From contig NZ_FNOR01000003.1 of the NCBI RefSeq assembly GCF_900107095.1, positions 265,675-329,674 of the forward strand: DNA of 64,000 nucleotides, written 5' to 3'. Below the pieces are notes generated by a model, which saw only the letters and a list, made by a program, of their open reading frames with translations, had not been told where the DNA came from and did no database searches. Source of the stretch: Collimonas sp. OK242 (GTDB lineage: Bacteria > Pseudomonadota > Gammaproteobacteria > Burkholderiales > Burkholderiaceae_D). Below are positions 1 through 8,355 of the stretch, piece after piece; the stretch's first letter is position 1, and every line of letters begins with the position of its first letter. The translations under genes and the position numbers were made by a program.

Positions 1-878
1 GCACCATTGACGCGATAACAATCGGCAGGCGCGAGGCCATTCTGGTTCAGCAGACGCTGCACCAGCGATGCCGGCGTACCGTCCGCCACTTCCAGGCGCA
101 CCGCATTGCCCAGCTGGCGGGTCGGCAGCTCGCCCTGTAACGCCAAGCGCAGATCGGTGACTTCGTCTTCATCGACAAACAGGTCGCTGTTGCGCGTCAC
201 CCGGAATTGATAACAGCCGCCGATCGACAAACCCGGGAACAGTTCGCCGACAAAGCGCTGCATGAAACTGCTCAACAGCACAAAGCCATACGCGTGAGCC
301 GACAAATGCTCCGGCATCCGGACCAGACGCGGCAAGACCCGCGGCGCTTGCACGATGGCCAGTTCGGTCTCGCGGCCGAACGCATCCTTGCCGCTTAATT
401 TGACCGCGAAGTTCAAGCTCTTGTTAAGCACCCGCGGGAAAGGATGGGCTGGGTCGAGGCCGATAGGCGTCAGTACCGGCAGCAGTTCCGTCTTGAAAAA
501 TTCATGCGCCCAGGCGGTTTGCTCGTCGTTCCACTCGGATTCCTGATAGAAGGCGATGCCCTCCGCATTCAAGGCCGGCAGCAACACGTCGTTGAACAAG
601 GCGTACTGACGCGCCACCAGCTTCTGCGCACGCTCGCTGATGGTGCTGTAAGCATGCTGCAAAGACATCCCGTCCGGCGTCACGCCATCGACAGCCACCC
701 TGATCTGCTCTTGCAAGCCGGACATCCGGATCTCGGAAAACTCATCCAGATTGCTGCTGGTGATACAGACAAAACGCAGTCGTTCCAGCAAGGGCACCGC
801 AGGATCTTCGGCCTGGGCCAGGACACGCTCGTTAAAGGCAAGCACACCGAGTTCGCGATTGAGCAATGGAAAAGTCAT
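1..878 (-). CDS. ppk1: Polyphosphate kinase 1, N-terminal part (cut by window edge)
   Basis: Makes inorganic polyphosphate from ATP. Only the first 292 codons lie in the window; the rest, with the catalytic histidines, runs off the left edge. I translated the minus strand from an ATG at 878: it begins MTFPLLNRELGVLAFNERVL and continues through LERLRFVCITSSNLDEF, the typical start of the PPK1 N-terminal domain. The family is about 690 residues long. No strong ribosome binding site is visible before the ATG, and the frame stays open a little upstream. Large open frames on the opposite strand here are shadows. The family call is secure; the exact start is less so. Confidence 0.93.
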   Translation of the reverse strand, partial: MTFPLLNRELGVLAFNERVLAQAEDPAVPLLERLRFVCITSSNLDEFSEIRMSGLQEQIRVAVDGVTPDGMSLQHAYSTISERAQKLVARQYALFNDVLLPALNAEGIAFYQESEWNDEQTAWAHEFFKTELLPVLTPIGLDPAHPFPRVLNKSLNFAVKLSGKDAFGRETELAIVQAPRVLPRLVRMPEHLSAHAYGFVLLSSFMQRFVGELFPGLSIGGCYQFRVTRNSDLFVDEDEVTDLRLALQGELPTRQLGNAVRLEVADGTPASLVQRLLNQNGLAPADCYRVNG

Positions 879-1055
879 GATCCGGTCGGTAGAGTGATAG
901 AGGGAATGGAGCGTTGCGATTTGAATATCTTGATGCTTACCAATATGACATGTTTGATTGTAGGCAAGCAATGTGACGCGAGGATGACAAACAATATACA
1001 GACGCCGCCACTCCCGGTTTGTTGGCGCCTGCGCGCGACGGCGGCACAGGACTGG

Positions 1056-1742
1056 CTATGCTGCGCCACCGAAGAACGCCCCGACCACTCCCGTGACTCC
1101 CATCGCAAGCAAGCCCAATATCAGAACGCGCGCTGCTCCGCGCAAGACGGGCGCACCGCCGGTACGTGCAGCGAACACGCCTAAGGCACCGAGGAAAATG
1201 AGGGAGACGACTGCAATCGTCGGAATCAGGCCGGCTGCCGGCGCAAGAACGGCCGCCAGCATCGGAACGACGCCGCCCACCATGAAGCTGAGAGACGACG
1301 ATATGGCTGCCTGCAATGGTCGCGCCGTCAACGCTTCAGTGATACCGATGTCGTCCCGCGCATGCGCCCCGATGGCGTCATGCTCCATGAGCTGCTGCGC
1401 GACTTGCGAGGCCAGTTCGAGATCCAGGCCGCGCTGGATATAGATGTCGCGCAGCTCTATATGTTCTGCGTCATAGTCTTGCAACAATGCGCGTCGTTCG
1501 ATGTCGAGATCGGCCCGTTCCGTATCTGCCTGCGAACTAACCGAGACAAATTCGCCGGCTCCCATCGACAGCGCACCGGCGGCAAGTCCTGCAAATCCGG
1601 TGATAAGGATGCCTTCCGGATTCATGTGCGCGGCTGCAACTCCGAGCAATAGGCTCGAAATCGACAACACGCCGTCATTTGCGCCAAGTACGCTCGCGCG
1701 TAGCCATCCGGATCGGTGGGTGCGATGAATATGTGCAGTCAT
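1056..1742 (-). CDS. VIT-family (VIT1/CCC1-like) iron/manganese transporter
   Basis: Membrane protein of 228 residues related to the vacuolar iron transporter VIT1/CCC1, which moves Fe2+ or Mn2+. The N-terminal segment WLRASVLGANDGVLSISSLL is the family signature. It is followed by membrane helices (about 25-65), an acidic cytoplasmic metal-binding stretch (about 70-135: ADTERADLDIERRALLQDYD) and three further helices at the C-terminus. Start at ATG 1742. It lies 126 bases downstream of the NRAMP-related gene on the same strand, so the two may be co-transcribed. Ion specificity cannot be read from the sequence. Confidence 0.9.
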   Translation of the reverse strand: MTAHIHRTHRSGWLRASVLGANDGVLSISSLLLGVAAAHMNPEGILITGFAGLAAGALSMGAGEFVSVSSQADTERADLDIERRALLQDYDAEHIELRDIYIQRGLDLELASQVAQQLMEHDAIGAHARDDIGITEALTARPLQAAISSSLSFMVGGVVPMLAAVLAPAAGLIPTIAVVSLIFLGALGVFAARTGGAPVLRGAARVLILGLLAMGVTGVVGAFFGGAA

Positions 1743-1868
1743 GGCTTATCGAAATGGTGATATCCGGCACTTGCCAAAATCATGGCGGCAGCGGCAGCAT
1801 CCAGTGCTGGCTTGGCGCCGATTGCAGGTACATCGTATCATGCAGCCAGGCAATACAGGCACGGCAAC

Positions 1869-3191
1869 CTATCCGGGAATGAACATGCGCACGGCGGCAG
1901 CCCCCATCACTGCCGTTGCAATCCAGCCGAGAGCGGTAATCAGCCGGCTTGCCGTGAACTCCCCCATCACGGATTTCATTGAAGCCAATATGATAATCAC
2001 CACCATCAAGGGCACGGCAACGACGCCGTTGATGACTGCACTCCAGAACAAAGCCTTCATCGGGCTAATCGGCGAATACTGGATGACAAGTCCGGCAAGC
2101 ACGCTGACGGCGATGACGCCATAGAACCCGCGTGCATCGCTTGCTTTTCGTTCCAGGCCGGATTTCCAGCCCATTGCCTCCGACAGGGCATAACCCGCAG
2201 AGCCGGCCAGCACCGGCACGCCGATCAGGCCGACACCCAGAATGCCGAGGGCAAAAATGGTATACGCAAAATCGCCGGCCAGCGGCCGCAATGCGCTGGC
2301 TGCCTGCGCCGCGCTATCGATATCCCTGACGCCGGCTACGTTAAGCGTGACTGCAGTCGCCAGGATAATGAAATAGGCGGTGATGTCGGAATAGAACATG
2401 CCGCTCCAGGTATCCCACTGGATGCGCCGCAGTTCGCCGACGGCAGCATGGCCGTCAAGCACCAGCGGCACGGCGCCGGGTCGCGCCTGCATATCCTCGA
2501 CTTCTTCGGACGCCTGCCAGAAGAACAGATAGGGGCTGATAGTGGTGCCGAAGACCCCGACAATCACCGCGGCCGCGGTGCCATTGAACTGGAATCTTGG
2601 CCAGACCGTGCGCGCCGCCACCTCTGCCCAGGGAACATGGACTGTGAACAAGACTGCGGCGTAGGCAAGCAGAGAGAAGGTCAGCCACTTCAAGAAGAAG
2701 ACATAGCGATGATATGGAATGAACACCTGCAGCAGCAGCGTTCCGAATACAAAAAATGCGGTCATCAGATGACGGTTGAAGCCGATCACCAGTTCGGCCA
2801 CTTCGCCCATGGCAGCCACGTCCGCAGCGATATTGAGAATATTCGCTACCAGCAGCAGCAACACGACGACCAGCAGTACAGCGGGCGGAAACGTGGTCTT
2901 GATATTGGCGGCCAGGCCTTTTCCGGTGACGCGGCCGATACGCCCGCACATGGATTGAATCGCCGCCATCAATGGATAAGCCAGCGGCATGGTCCACAGC
3001 ATGTTGAGACCGAACTGGGCGCCGGCCTGGGAGTAGGTAGCGATGCCGCTAGGATCGTCGTCGGCGACGCCGGTGATCAGCCCCGGTCCGATCCGCGCCA
3101 AGGGATGTTCCTTCAAACGCTCCCACAAGACGCGGAAACCGTATCCGCGAATCGGAACCTTGAAGTTATCGTTATCGTTTGTCAATTTCAC
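1869..3191 (-). CDS. NRAMP-related divalent metal transporter with divergent metal-site motifs
   Basis: Polytopic inner-membrane transporter of 440 residues in the NRAMP superfamily. The first helix carries DPSG (46-49) where classic MntH has DPGN. The sixth helix reads GTTISPYLFFWQ where classic NRAMPs have an MPH motif, so the usual metal-binding Met and His are absent. It therefore belongs to an NRAMP-related clade rather than true MntH, and its substrate may be a harder ion such as Mg2+ or another metal (inference). The start is a GTG at 3191 behind an AAGG-type binding site. An FNR-type box at 3317-3330 lies upstream. Confidence 0.85.
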   Translation of the reverse strand: MKLTNDNDNFKVPIRGYGFRVLWERLKEHPLARIGPGLITGVADDDPSGIATYSQAGAQFGLNMLWTMPLAYPLMAAIQSMCGRIGRVTGKGLAANIKTTFPPAVLLVVVLLLLVANILNIAADVAAMGEVAELVIGFNRHLMTAFFVFGTLLLQVFIPYHRYVFFLKWLTFSLLAYAAVLFTVHVPWAEVAARTVWPRFQFNGTAAAVIVGVFGTTISPYLFFWQASEEVEDMQARPGAVPLVLDGHAAVGELRRIQWDTWSGMFYSDITAYFIILATAVTLNVAGVRDIDSAAQAASALRPLAGDFAYTIFALGILGVGLIGVPVLAGSAGYALSEAMGWKSGLERKASDARGFYGVIAVSVLAGLVIQYSPISPMKALFWSAVINGVVAVPLMVVIIILASMKSVMGEFTASRLITALGWIATAVMGAAAVRMFIPG

Positions 3192-3316
3192 GCACAGACC
3201 TTATTGGCGGCACGGACAGCAGCCGGAAAAAAAACGGGGTTTCATTGCGCATGCGGGTCATCTGATCACCGTCTCGAATTACGCATCGAATGGTATCGGG
3301 CAGCGCCCTGATCGAT

Positions 3317-3330
3317 TTGACCTGCATCAA
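3317..3330. promoter_or_regulatory. FNR/Anr-type box (TTGACCTGCATCAA)
   Basis: Matches TTGA(T/C)-N4-ATCAA, the site class bound by FNR/Anr/Dnr proteins. It lies about 125 bases before the NRAMP-related gene on the minus strand. Seen in sequence; function inferred. Confidence 0.65.
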
Positions 3331-3444
3331 AATTACCTTAACTTGCAGGTACTCCGGCATGACGCCAGCCGCGACGATCAATCTGCTATCGAAGGCGAAA
3401 TGATCGTTCCATGGCGTAGAACGTCGCGAATTCCTTGAACAAAT

Positions 3445-3458
3445 TTGATGTGCATCAA
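3445..3458. promoter_or_regulatory. FNR/Anr-type box (TTGATGTGCATCAA)
   Basis: Perfect TTGAT-N4-ATCAA palindrome ending 107 bases before the phasin ATG. The same 14-mer recurs at 6692-6705. Confidence 0.75.
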
Positions 3459-3565
3459 TACTGGCAGCCTGGAAAACGTCACACTGAAATCTGGATTGAC
3501 GCTCGCCAATCAGCCTGCTGTCCCGTAATTTCCGTTTCCATTTTCATTTCCTGCAAGGACAAACC

Positions 3566-3925
3566 ATGTTTCCGCTCTTGGAATCGATGTCGACAATGAT
3601 GAAGGCTGGCTACGAAGCGCAACTCGCAGCGATGGCTCAGATCACCCGAACCGCAGTTGATGGCATGGAAAAGGCGATTAACCTGAACCTGAGTGCGGCT
3701 AAAACAACCCTGGAGGCATCGCTAAATTCGTCGCAACAAATGATGTCGGCGGCAACCCCGCAAGAATGGCTGTTGCTGAGATCGGCCCAGGTGCGGCCAG
3801 CCGTCGATGGCGCCCTCCATTATGGCCATCATATGGCCGATATCGTCTCTTGTACACAGGCTGAAATCGCCGGCGTCGCCGCCGCGCATGCTGCCAACGC
3901 CAGCCGCAAAATCACAGCGGCTTAA
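3566..3925 (+). CDS. Phasin-family protein (polyhydroxyalkanoate granule-associated)
   Basis: A 119-residue, Ala/Met-rich, helical protein of the phasin family, which coats PHA storage granules. It has the usual amphipathic pattern (EAQLAAMAQITRTAVDGMEK, then LNLSAAKTTLEASL and TPQEWLLLRSAQVRP). It is shorter than the common 180-190 residue PhaP. ATG at 3566 follows an AAGGAC binding site. An FNR box lies upstream, fitting storage-polymer handling under low oxygen. A 36-codon frame with its own binding site follows directly. Confidence 0.8.
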   Translation: MFPLLESMSTMMKAGYEAQLAAMAQITRTAVDGMEKAINLNLSAAKTTLEASLNSSQQMMSAATPQEWLLLRSAQVRPAVDGALHYGHHMADIVSCTQAEIAGVAAAHAANASRKITAA

Positions 3926-3960
3926 GGCGCAAAGTCCGGCAAGCAATCAAGGGGATTTGA

Positions 3961-4071
3961 ATGACACGCCCGTCCAGCGGACGGATGCTGGGACATCTGA
4001 GCGATGGCGCCCAGGCTGAATATGTGTTGATTCCGCAAGCCGACGCGCCCGGCCGCGCCGGATTATTTTAA
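3961..4071 (+). CDS. Possible small protein downstream of phasin (36 residues)
   Basis: A short open frame, MTRPSSGRMLGHLSDGAQAE then YVLIPQADAPGRAGLF, ending at TAA 4069-4071. It starts 35 bases after the phasin stop behind a good AAGGGG binding site (3949-3954) with six-base spacing. I do not recognise it. It could be a true small protein or a fragment of a decayed gene. Confidence 0.35.
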   Translation: MTRPSSGRMLGHLSDGAQAEYVLIPQADAPGRAGLF

Positions 4072-4118
4072 ATTGCGGCATGCTGCCATTGCGTCTGGCC
4101 AGCCGACCTGGCCAGGTA

Positions 4119-4424
4119 TCAGGACTTCTTGGTCCATGCGCTGCACCAGCCGTTGGCGGCGACTTGTTTGCCAGCGAACAGGGGACATCCGCCAGCGGCA
4201 TCGCCCGGCTTGCCCAGGTACAGCGAGCAATTGCTGCAAAGCTGGCCAGCAGCATACTTGGGAAATTTCACCTTATCCGCTTTGCTGGCGTCGGCTTTGT
4301 AGCCTAGAGCTGCCGCCTGGGCGTCGCTCTCGGCGACCATGGCGCCTTGGGCCAGGCTATGGCCCGATGCCAGTGCAGCGCTTCCCAAACCAAGTTGAAC
4401 AATAAATTCGCGACGGCTGACCAT
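4119..4424 (-). CDS. High-potential iron-sulfur protein (HiPIP)
   Basis: Small periplasmic electron carrier with one [4Fe-4S] cluster, 101 residues. The N-terminus MVSRREFIVQLGLGSAALASG is a twin-arginine signal. The four cluster ligands are Cys63, Cys66 (CSNC), Cys80 (GGCPLF) and Cys94 (WCSAW), the standard HiPIP spacing. ATG at 4424 follows GGAG. It is the last gene of a run with a dihaem cytochrome c and a Cyc2-like cytochrome-porin, 62 bases after the former. HiPIPs of this type include the Iro protein linked to iron oxidation; a role as shuttle from that system to a terminal oxidase is inferred. Confidence 0.93.
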   Translation of the reverse strand: MVSRREFIVQLGLGSAALASGHSLAQGAMVAESDAQAAALGYKADASKADKVKFPKYAAGQLCSNCSLYLGKPGDAAGGCPLFAGKQVAANGWCSAWTKKS

Positions 4425-4486
4425 GATATTTCTCCAAAATTGTTAGAATCGGGACGCAGCCAACCATGGCCGTTCGCCAGAACACG

Positions 4487-5200
4487 CTATTGAGCGGGTG
4501 CCATCGCCTCCAGATAGGCCGCGACATTTTTCATGTTCTCTGGCGTGAGTTCGTGCGCAATACCTTTCATCATGACGCCCTCCGGTCTTTCATCCGTTCT
4601 TTGAAAAACCATCAGTTGCTTGACGATATAGTCGGCATGCTGGCCTGCCAAACGTGGAAACTGCTGAATGCCTTCGCCATGTGCGCCGTGGCAGCCGGAG
4701 CAGGCAGGCGTGTTGTTCGCGACAATGCCTTGTTCGAAAATCTTCTGGCCTTCCTTGAGCAAAGTCTGATTTCCAGATTTACCCGGGGGTGGCGATTGCG
4801 AAGAGAAATAGGCAGCCAGTCCGTCGATCTGGTCATCGGACAAGCGGGCACTGATGCCCCACATGTACTCGAACCCGGCTGGATCGGAACGGCCATGGCT
4901 TTTGAATGATTTGAGCTGTTCCACGAGATACGGTTGCGACTGCGCCGCCAGATTCGGGAAATTGGGCGACACGGAGACGCCCTGAACGCCATGGCAATTG
5001 GAGCAAACCTGCAGTGCGAGCGTCTTCGCCGCGACATTGGGATCGCCCAGTGAACGGGATCTTTCCGGTAAATTGCAAGCGGCAAGCCCTGCCGCGACGA
5101 TTAAACTCAAAGAAAAATAAAGTCCCTTCCGTTTCACATGTTCGAATCGCGCTGCCGTAGTTACGCGGTGTGCGGGCTTACCGTCATCGTAGCTATTCAT
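4487..5200 (-). CDS. Dihaem cytochrome c4-like lipoprotein
   Basis: Exported electron carrier of 237 residues with two c-type haem motifs, CSNCH (66-70) and CSGCH (167-171), each heading a cytochrome c domain: the c4 architecture. The N-terminus has a hydrophobic segment ending in LAAC (Cys42), a lipobox, so it is probably membrane-anchored in the periplasm. The ATG follows the stop codon of the preceding cytochrome-porin gene with no gap (TAA-ATG), indicating coupling. In Fe(II)-oxidising bacteria c4-type cytochromes carry electrons from the outer-membrane cytochrome to the oxidase; that role here is inferred from context. Confidence 0.9.
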   Translation of the reverse strand: MNSYDDGKPAHRVTTAARFEHVKRKGLYFSLSLIVAAGLAACNLPERSRSLGDPNVAAKTLALQVCSNCHGVQGVSVSPNFPNLAAQSQPYLVEQLKSFKSHGRSDPAGFEYMWGISARLSDDQIDGLAAYFSSQSPPPGKSGNQTLLKEGQKIFEQGIVANNTPACSGCHGAHGEGIQQFPRLAGQHADYIVKQLMVFQRTDERPEGVMMKGIAHELTPENMKNVAAYLEAMAPAQ

Positions 5201-6535
5201 TTAGTACGCTCCCCACACATAGAGAAACAAGGTGTTGTTGTCTTTGGCATTGCGCCCTGAACCGTCGTAGTTGCTGGAGGCTCCGTGGAACTGGGTGTAG
5301 GCGTAGTATTGAACGCCAATTCGAAGGTATTGCACCGGCGTCCAGAATATTTCAGGAACCCAGCCGCGTGTGCCGGGATTGGCTGCGACATCCGGATACA
5401 AGGTCGGATCCGAGCTTCCTGTGGTGCTGAAATAGCTCAGGCTGGTACCGTATTTCGCCCGATAGACGTAGCTGGCTTTCAGCCTCAACTGATTAAGCGT
5501 ATTGGAGGCATTGCTGGCAACGCCGGTCACGTCGCCATTGGTGATGGTTTCCCTGATATAGCTCACCTGCGCCGTCACGGTATGCGGATCCAGCAGATAT
5601 TGATATTGCGCGTCTATCCCGCGGTCACGATAGCGTGTCGTCGGACCGACAGGATTCGTGTTGTCGGGATAGATTTGCGCATTCATGGCAAGTGCTCCAA
5701 TCATCGCGCTATGCGGCCCCCAGTCGTGGCTGAGCGCTAGCCGTATGTAGGGATTGGTGCCCTTCAGGTTCGTCTGGTCCTGCGCTTTCGTGCCCTGGCT
5801 TAAGAACGACCATACGCCGTTGCTGGTCTGATATGCAGCCACCTCTGCGTACAGCGTCTTGTTCCAGAAAGCATAGGCTGTCAGCCCGGCGACCTGAGTG
5901 CCCAGTTGGCTAATGATGGGGCTGGCGTCAGGCGCGGTGACCCCGAATTGAGTCGGGACATATTGGATCCATGCAGGAGCTGTATTCCAGGGATCGGTGA
6001 GGGAAGGATTGTTGTTCAGGCTGAATCCGAAGATGAAGTCTTGGGTCGGGCCGATAAATCGATCGGCGTAGCGCAGGTCGAAATTATCGGAAGCCCACTT
6101 CCCTTGCCATTTGCCGGTGTTCTGATTTTGACTGTCGTAGTTATTGTAGGTCCACTGCCCGAACACACCGACATTGTCAGTAACTTTGCCTGCCAGGAAG
6201 ACGCTGCCGGTTTGAAACAGGGCGACCGCATCCTTGGCGAACGCCACGTCGCTATCCGGATTCGCACTCTTGGTGAAACTGGCCACCCCCATCACCGATA
6301 GCGGAATGGTGCGCGTACCGATCGTATAACCGGTGAGCTTGAATAATCTCCCATAAGCAGTCAGCTCAGGAAATTGGCCGCCGGCGTGACAGGCAACGCA
6401 ATTTTGCCCGGTTTGCCTTGCGAAAACCGGTAATGCATCCGCCACCAGCGGGCTCAGCAAACCTTGTAGTAAAAGAATAATGGCTAACAGCCGGGAATAC
6501 CTCATTCCCCGATATAGGTATTTGAACGAATCCAT
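5201..6535 (-). CDS. Cyc2-like outer-membrane monohaem cytochrome-porin
   Basis: 444-residue protein with a signal peptide (hydrophobic 15-31, cleavage near VADA-LP), one haem motif CVACH (46-50) in the setting PVFARQTGQN then CVACHAGGQFPELTAYGRLFK, and a long C-terminal region rich in alternating aromatic/polar strands that ends in VWGAY, as expected of an outer-membrane beta-barrel. The FARQTG-x2-CxxCH-x-n-P-L-x-FGR-x-FK pattern and the haem-plus-barrel layout are those of the Cyc2 fused cytochrome-porins, known as outer-membrane Fe(II) oxidases. First gene of an operon with a cytochrome c4 and a HiPIP. An FNR box lies at 6692-6705. Fe(II) as substrate is inference; related cytochrome-porins of unknown role also exist. 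Confidence 0.75.
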   Translation of the reverse strand: MDSFKYLYRGMRYSRLLAIILLLQGLLSPLVADALPVFARQTGQNCVACHAGGQFPELTAYGRLFKLTGYTIGTRTIPLSVMGVASFTKSANPDSDVAFAKDAVALFQTGSVFLAGKVTDNVGVFGQWTYNNYDSQNQNTGKWQGKWASDNFDLRYADRFIGPTQDFIFGFSLNNNPSLTDPWNTAPAWIQYVPTQFGVTAPDASPIISQLGTQVAGLTAYAFWNKTLYAEVAAYQTSNGVWSFLSQGTKAQDQTNLKGTNPYIRLALSHDWGPHSAMIGALAMNAQIYPDNTNPVGPTTRYRDRGIDAQYQYLLDPHTVTAQVSYIRETITNGDVTGVASNASNTLNQLRLKASYVYRAKYGTSLSYFSTTGSSDPTLYPDVAANPGTRGWVPEIFWTPVQYLRIGVQYYAYTQFHGASSNYDGSGRNAKDNNTLFLYVWGAY

Positions 6536-6691
6536 TCCAAGCTGCCCCTTTCATAGTTTTTAAAACTACTGTTGCAAAGCCCGAACCACATTCGAATCAG
6601 TTGACAATAAGTATTTTTTTGGCTTTTGTCAATTAATCCGCATCTCTCCAACGGCGTGCCATCAGCGTAACCGTGCCGGCCAGCCAGGTTC

Positions 6692-6705
6692 TTGATGTGC
6701 ATCAA
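6692..6705. promoter_or_regulatory. FNR/Anr-type box (TTGATGTGCATCAA)
   Basis: Perfect palindrome about 156 bases upstream of the cytochrome-porin ATG. Identical to the phasin box. Confidence 0.75.
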
Positions 6706-6804
6706 ATTTTCCCGCAACATCGGGGTTCTCGTCATGCCTCGGGCAAAAAACGGAAACACCTGCGATAACCCGGGCACGACTGTTTGCTTCGCTGTCCGGT
6801 ATAG

Positions 6805-6818
6805 TTGATTTGTATCAA
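6805..6818. promoter_or_regulatory. FNR/Anr-type box (TTGATTTGTATCAA)
   Basis: TTGAT-N4-ATCAA, ending 94 bases before the pta ATG; consistent with oxygen control of the acetate pathway. Confidence 0.75.
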
Positions 6819-6912
6819 ATTTTTTTTGTGCATCATTGTTACTCTTGGAATATGCCGCAGCGTCGCTGTCCGGTCTGCAACCGGGCTCCCGTTCACCCTA
6901 CTCTTGACTAAC

Positions 6913-8355
6913 ATGACTGATACCGTCCGCTCCGCCTCCCACGAGAATTTACTGCACGATGAATTGCGGGTGATCCGCAACCTGACTTTCGATGAAATTT
7001 CCGTAGGCGACAGCGCCAGCATGGAACGCACATTGAGCACCGAAGATATCCAGCTGTTTGCCGTCATGTCTGGCGACGTCAATCCCCAGCACCTCGATCC
7101 CGAATTCGCCGCGTCTACCCAGTTCCATGGCGTGATCGCCCACGGCATGTGGGGAGCGGCGCTGATTTCGGCCGTGCTGGGCACGCGCCTGCCCGGGCCA
7201 GGTACGGTATATCTGGCCCAGACCTTGCGTTTCTTGCATCCGGTGCGGGTGGGCGACACCTTGACCATCAGCGTCACGGTGACTGCGCGCGAGCCTGACA
7301 AGAAGCAACTCAGCTTGCGCTGCTCGTGTATCAACCAGGATGGCAAGATCGCGATCGAAGGCGATGCCGAGGTGATCGCGCCCGGCGAAAAGATCGTGTA
7401 CCCCAGGACGACCTTGCCGGAAGTCCGCATCAGTTCCGGCGACAAGGTGCAACGGCTGCTTGAGCACGTGCGCCCGCTCAGCGCCATTCGGGTCGCGGTG
7501 GTACACCCCTGCGACGAACTGAGTCTGTCGGCCGCGCTGGACGCGCGCCAGGCGCGTCTGATCGAACCGTTGCTGATAGCGCCGCGCGCCAGACTCGAAG
7601 CGGTGGCCGCTGCTGCCGGCCTGGACCTGGCCGGCATCGCCATTGAAGATGTCCCGCACAGCCATGCGGCAGCGGCACGCGCTGCCGAAATGGCAGGCAA
7701 AGGCGAAGTCGAAGCTTTGATGAAGGGCAGCCTGCATACCGATGAATTGATGGAAGCTGTGTTGGCGGTATCCGCCGGACTGCGCACCAAGCGCCGCATC
7801 AGTCATTGCTATCTCATGCAAACCGCTGCCTACCCGCGCCCTTTCATCATCACCGATGCAGCCATCAATATCGAGCCGACGCTGGACGATAAAGTCGACA
7901 TCGTGCGCAATGCCATCGACCTGGCGCATGTAATCGGCGTCGCCTGTCCGCGCGTAGCGATCCTGGCGGCGGTGGAAACGGTGAATCCAAGCATGCGGGC
8001 GACACTCGATGCCGCCGTACTGTGCAAGATGGCCGACCGCGGCCAGATATCCGGCGCCATCCTGGATGGTCCTTTGGCTTTCGACAATGCGGTCTCGGTC
8101 GCCGCCGCGCGCATCAAAGGCATCGTGTCGGAAGTCGCCGGCCGCGCCGACATCCTGGTAGTGCCGGATCTGGAAAGCGGCAACATGCTGGCCAAACAAC
8201 TCGAGTACCTGAGCGGCGCCGCCAGCGCCGGCATCGTACTCGGCGCCAAAGTGCCGATCATCCTCACCAGCCGGGCCGATTCGCGCGAAACCCGCATCGC
8301 CTCTTGCGCCATCGCGCTGATGCTGGCGCACCATTATCGCGACCATCCCCAATGA
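6913..8355 (+). CDS. pta: MaoC-domain/phosphate acetyltransferase fusion
   Basis: 480 residues. The N-terminal ~135 residues form a MaoC/hot-dog domain (LFAVMSGDVNPQHLDPEFAA, then FHGVIAHGMWGAAL); the rest is a phosphotransacetylase/phosphotransbutyrylase domain (VAVVHPCDELSLSAALDARQ; MKGSLHTDELM; SGAILDGPLAFDNAVS). It interconverts acetyl-CoA and acetyl phosphate; the role of the MaoC part is uncertain. I chose ATG 6913 because it begins MTDTVRSASH just before the domain; the 36 codons upstream overlap the FNR box region. Its stop overlaps the start of ackA (ATGA). Such fusions are commonly annotated as bifunctional enoyl-CoA hydratase/phosphate acetyltransferase. Confidence 0.92.
   Translation: MTDTVRSASHENLLHDELRVIRNLTFDEISVGDSASMERTLSTEDIQLFAVMSGDVNPQHLDPEFAASTQFHGVIAHGMWGAALISAVLGTRLPGPGTVYLAQTLRFLHPVRVGDTLTISVTVTAREPDKKQLSLRCSCINQDGKIAIEGDAEVIAPGEKIVYPRTTLPEVRISSGDKVQRLLEHVRPLSAIRVAVVHPCDELSLSAALDARQARLIEPLLIAPRARLEAVAAAAGLDLAGIAIEDVPHSHAAAARAAEMAGKGEVEALMKGSLHTDELMEAVLAVSAGLRTKRRISHCYLMQTAAYPRPFIITDAAINIEPTLDDKVDIVRNAIDLAHVIGVACPRVAILAAVETVNPSMRATLDAAVLCKMADRGQISGAILDGPLAFDNAVSVAAARIKGIVSEVAGRADILVVPDLESGNMLAKQLEYLSGAASAGIVLGAKVPIILTSRADSRETRIASCAIALMLAHHYRDHPQ

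Larger units (their letters stand above)
3192..3565. other. Divergent promoter region between metal transporter and phasin
   Basis: 374 bases without a gene. It contains two separate FNR-type boxes (3317-3330 and 3445-3458), one placed for each divergent gene. I see no other gene-like structure in it. Confidence 0.7.
6536..6912. other. Divergent promoter region with two FNR boxes
   Basis: 377 bases between the cytochrome-porin operon and pta. Two FNR-type palindromes lie 99 bases apart, one for each direction. I see no gene in it. Confidence 0.7.

Noticed and set aside
444..1184. Plus-strand frame of 246 codons over ppk1
   Set aside because: Opposite-strand shadow of ppk1, which I translated and recognised; no family similarity of its own.
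2448..3311. Plus-strand 287-codon frame opposite the NRAMP-related gene
   Set aside because: Low-complexity Gln/His/Arg composition typical of an antisense shadow.
6949..8352. Minus-strand 467-codon frame opposite pta
   Set aside because: Antisense shadow of a clear MaoC-Pta gene; Asp/Gly/His/Arg-rich with no motifs.
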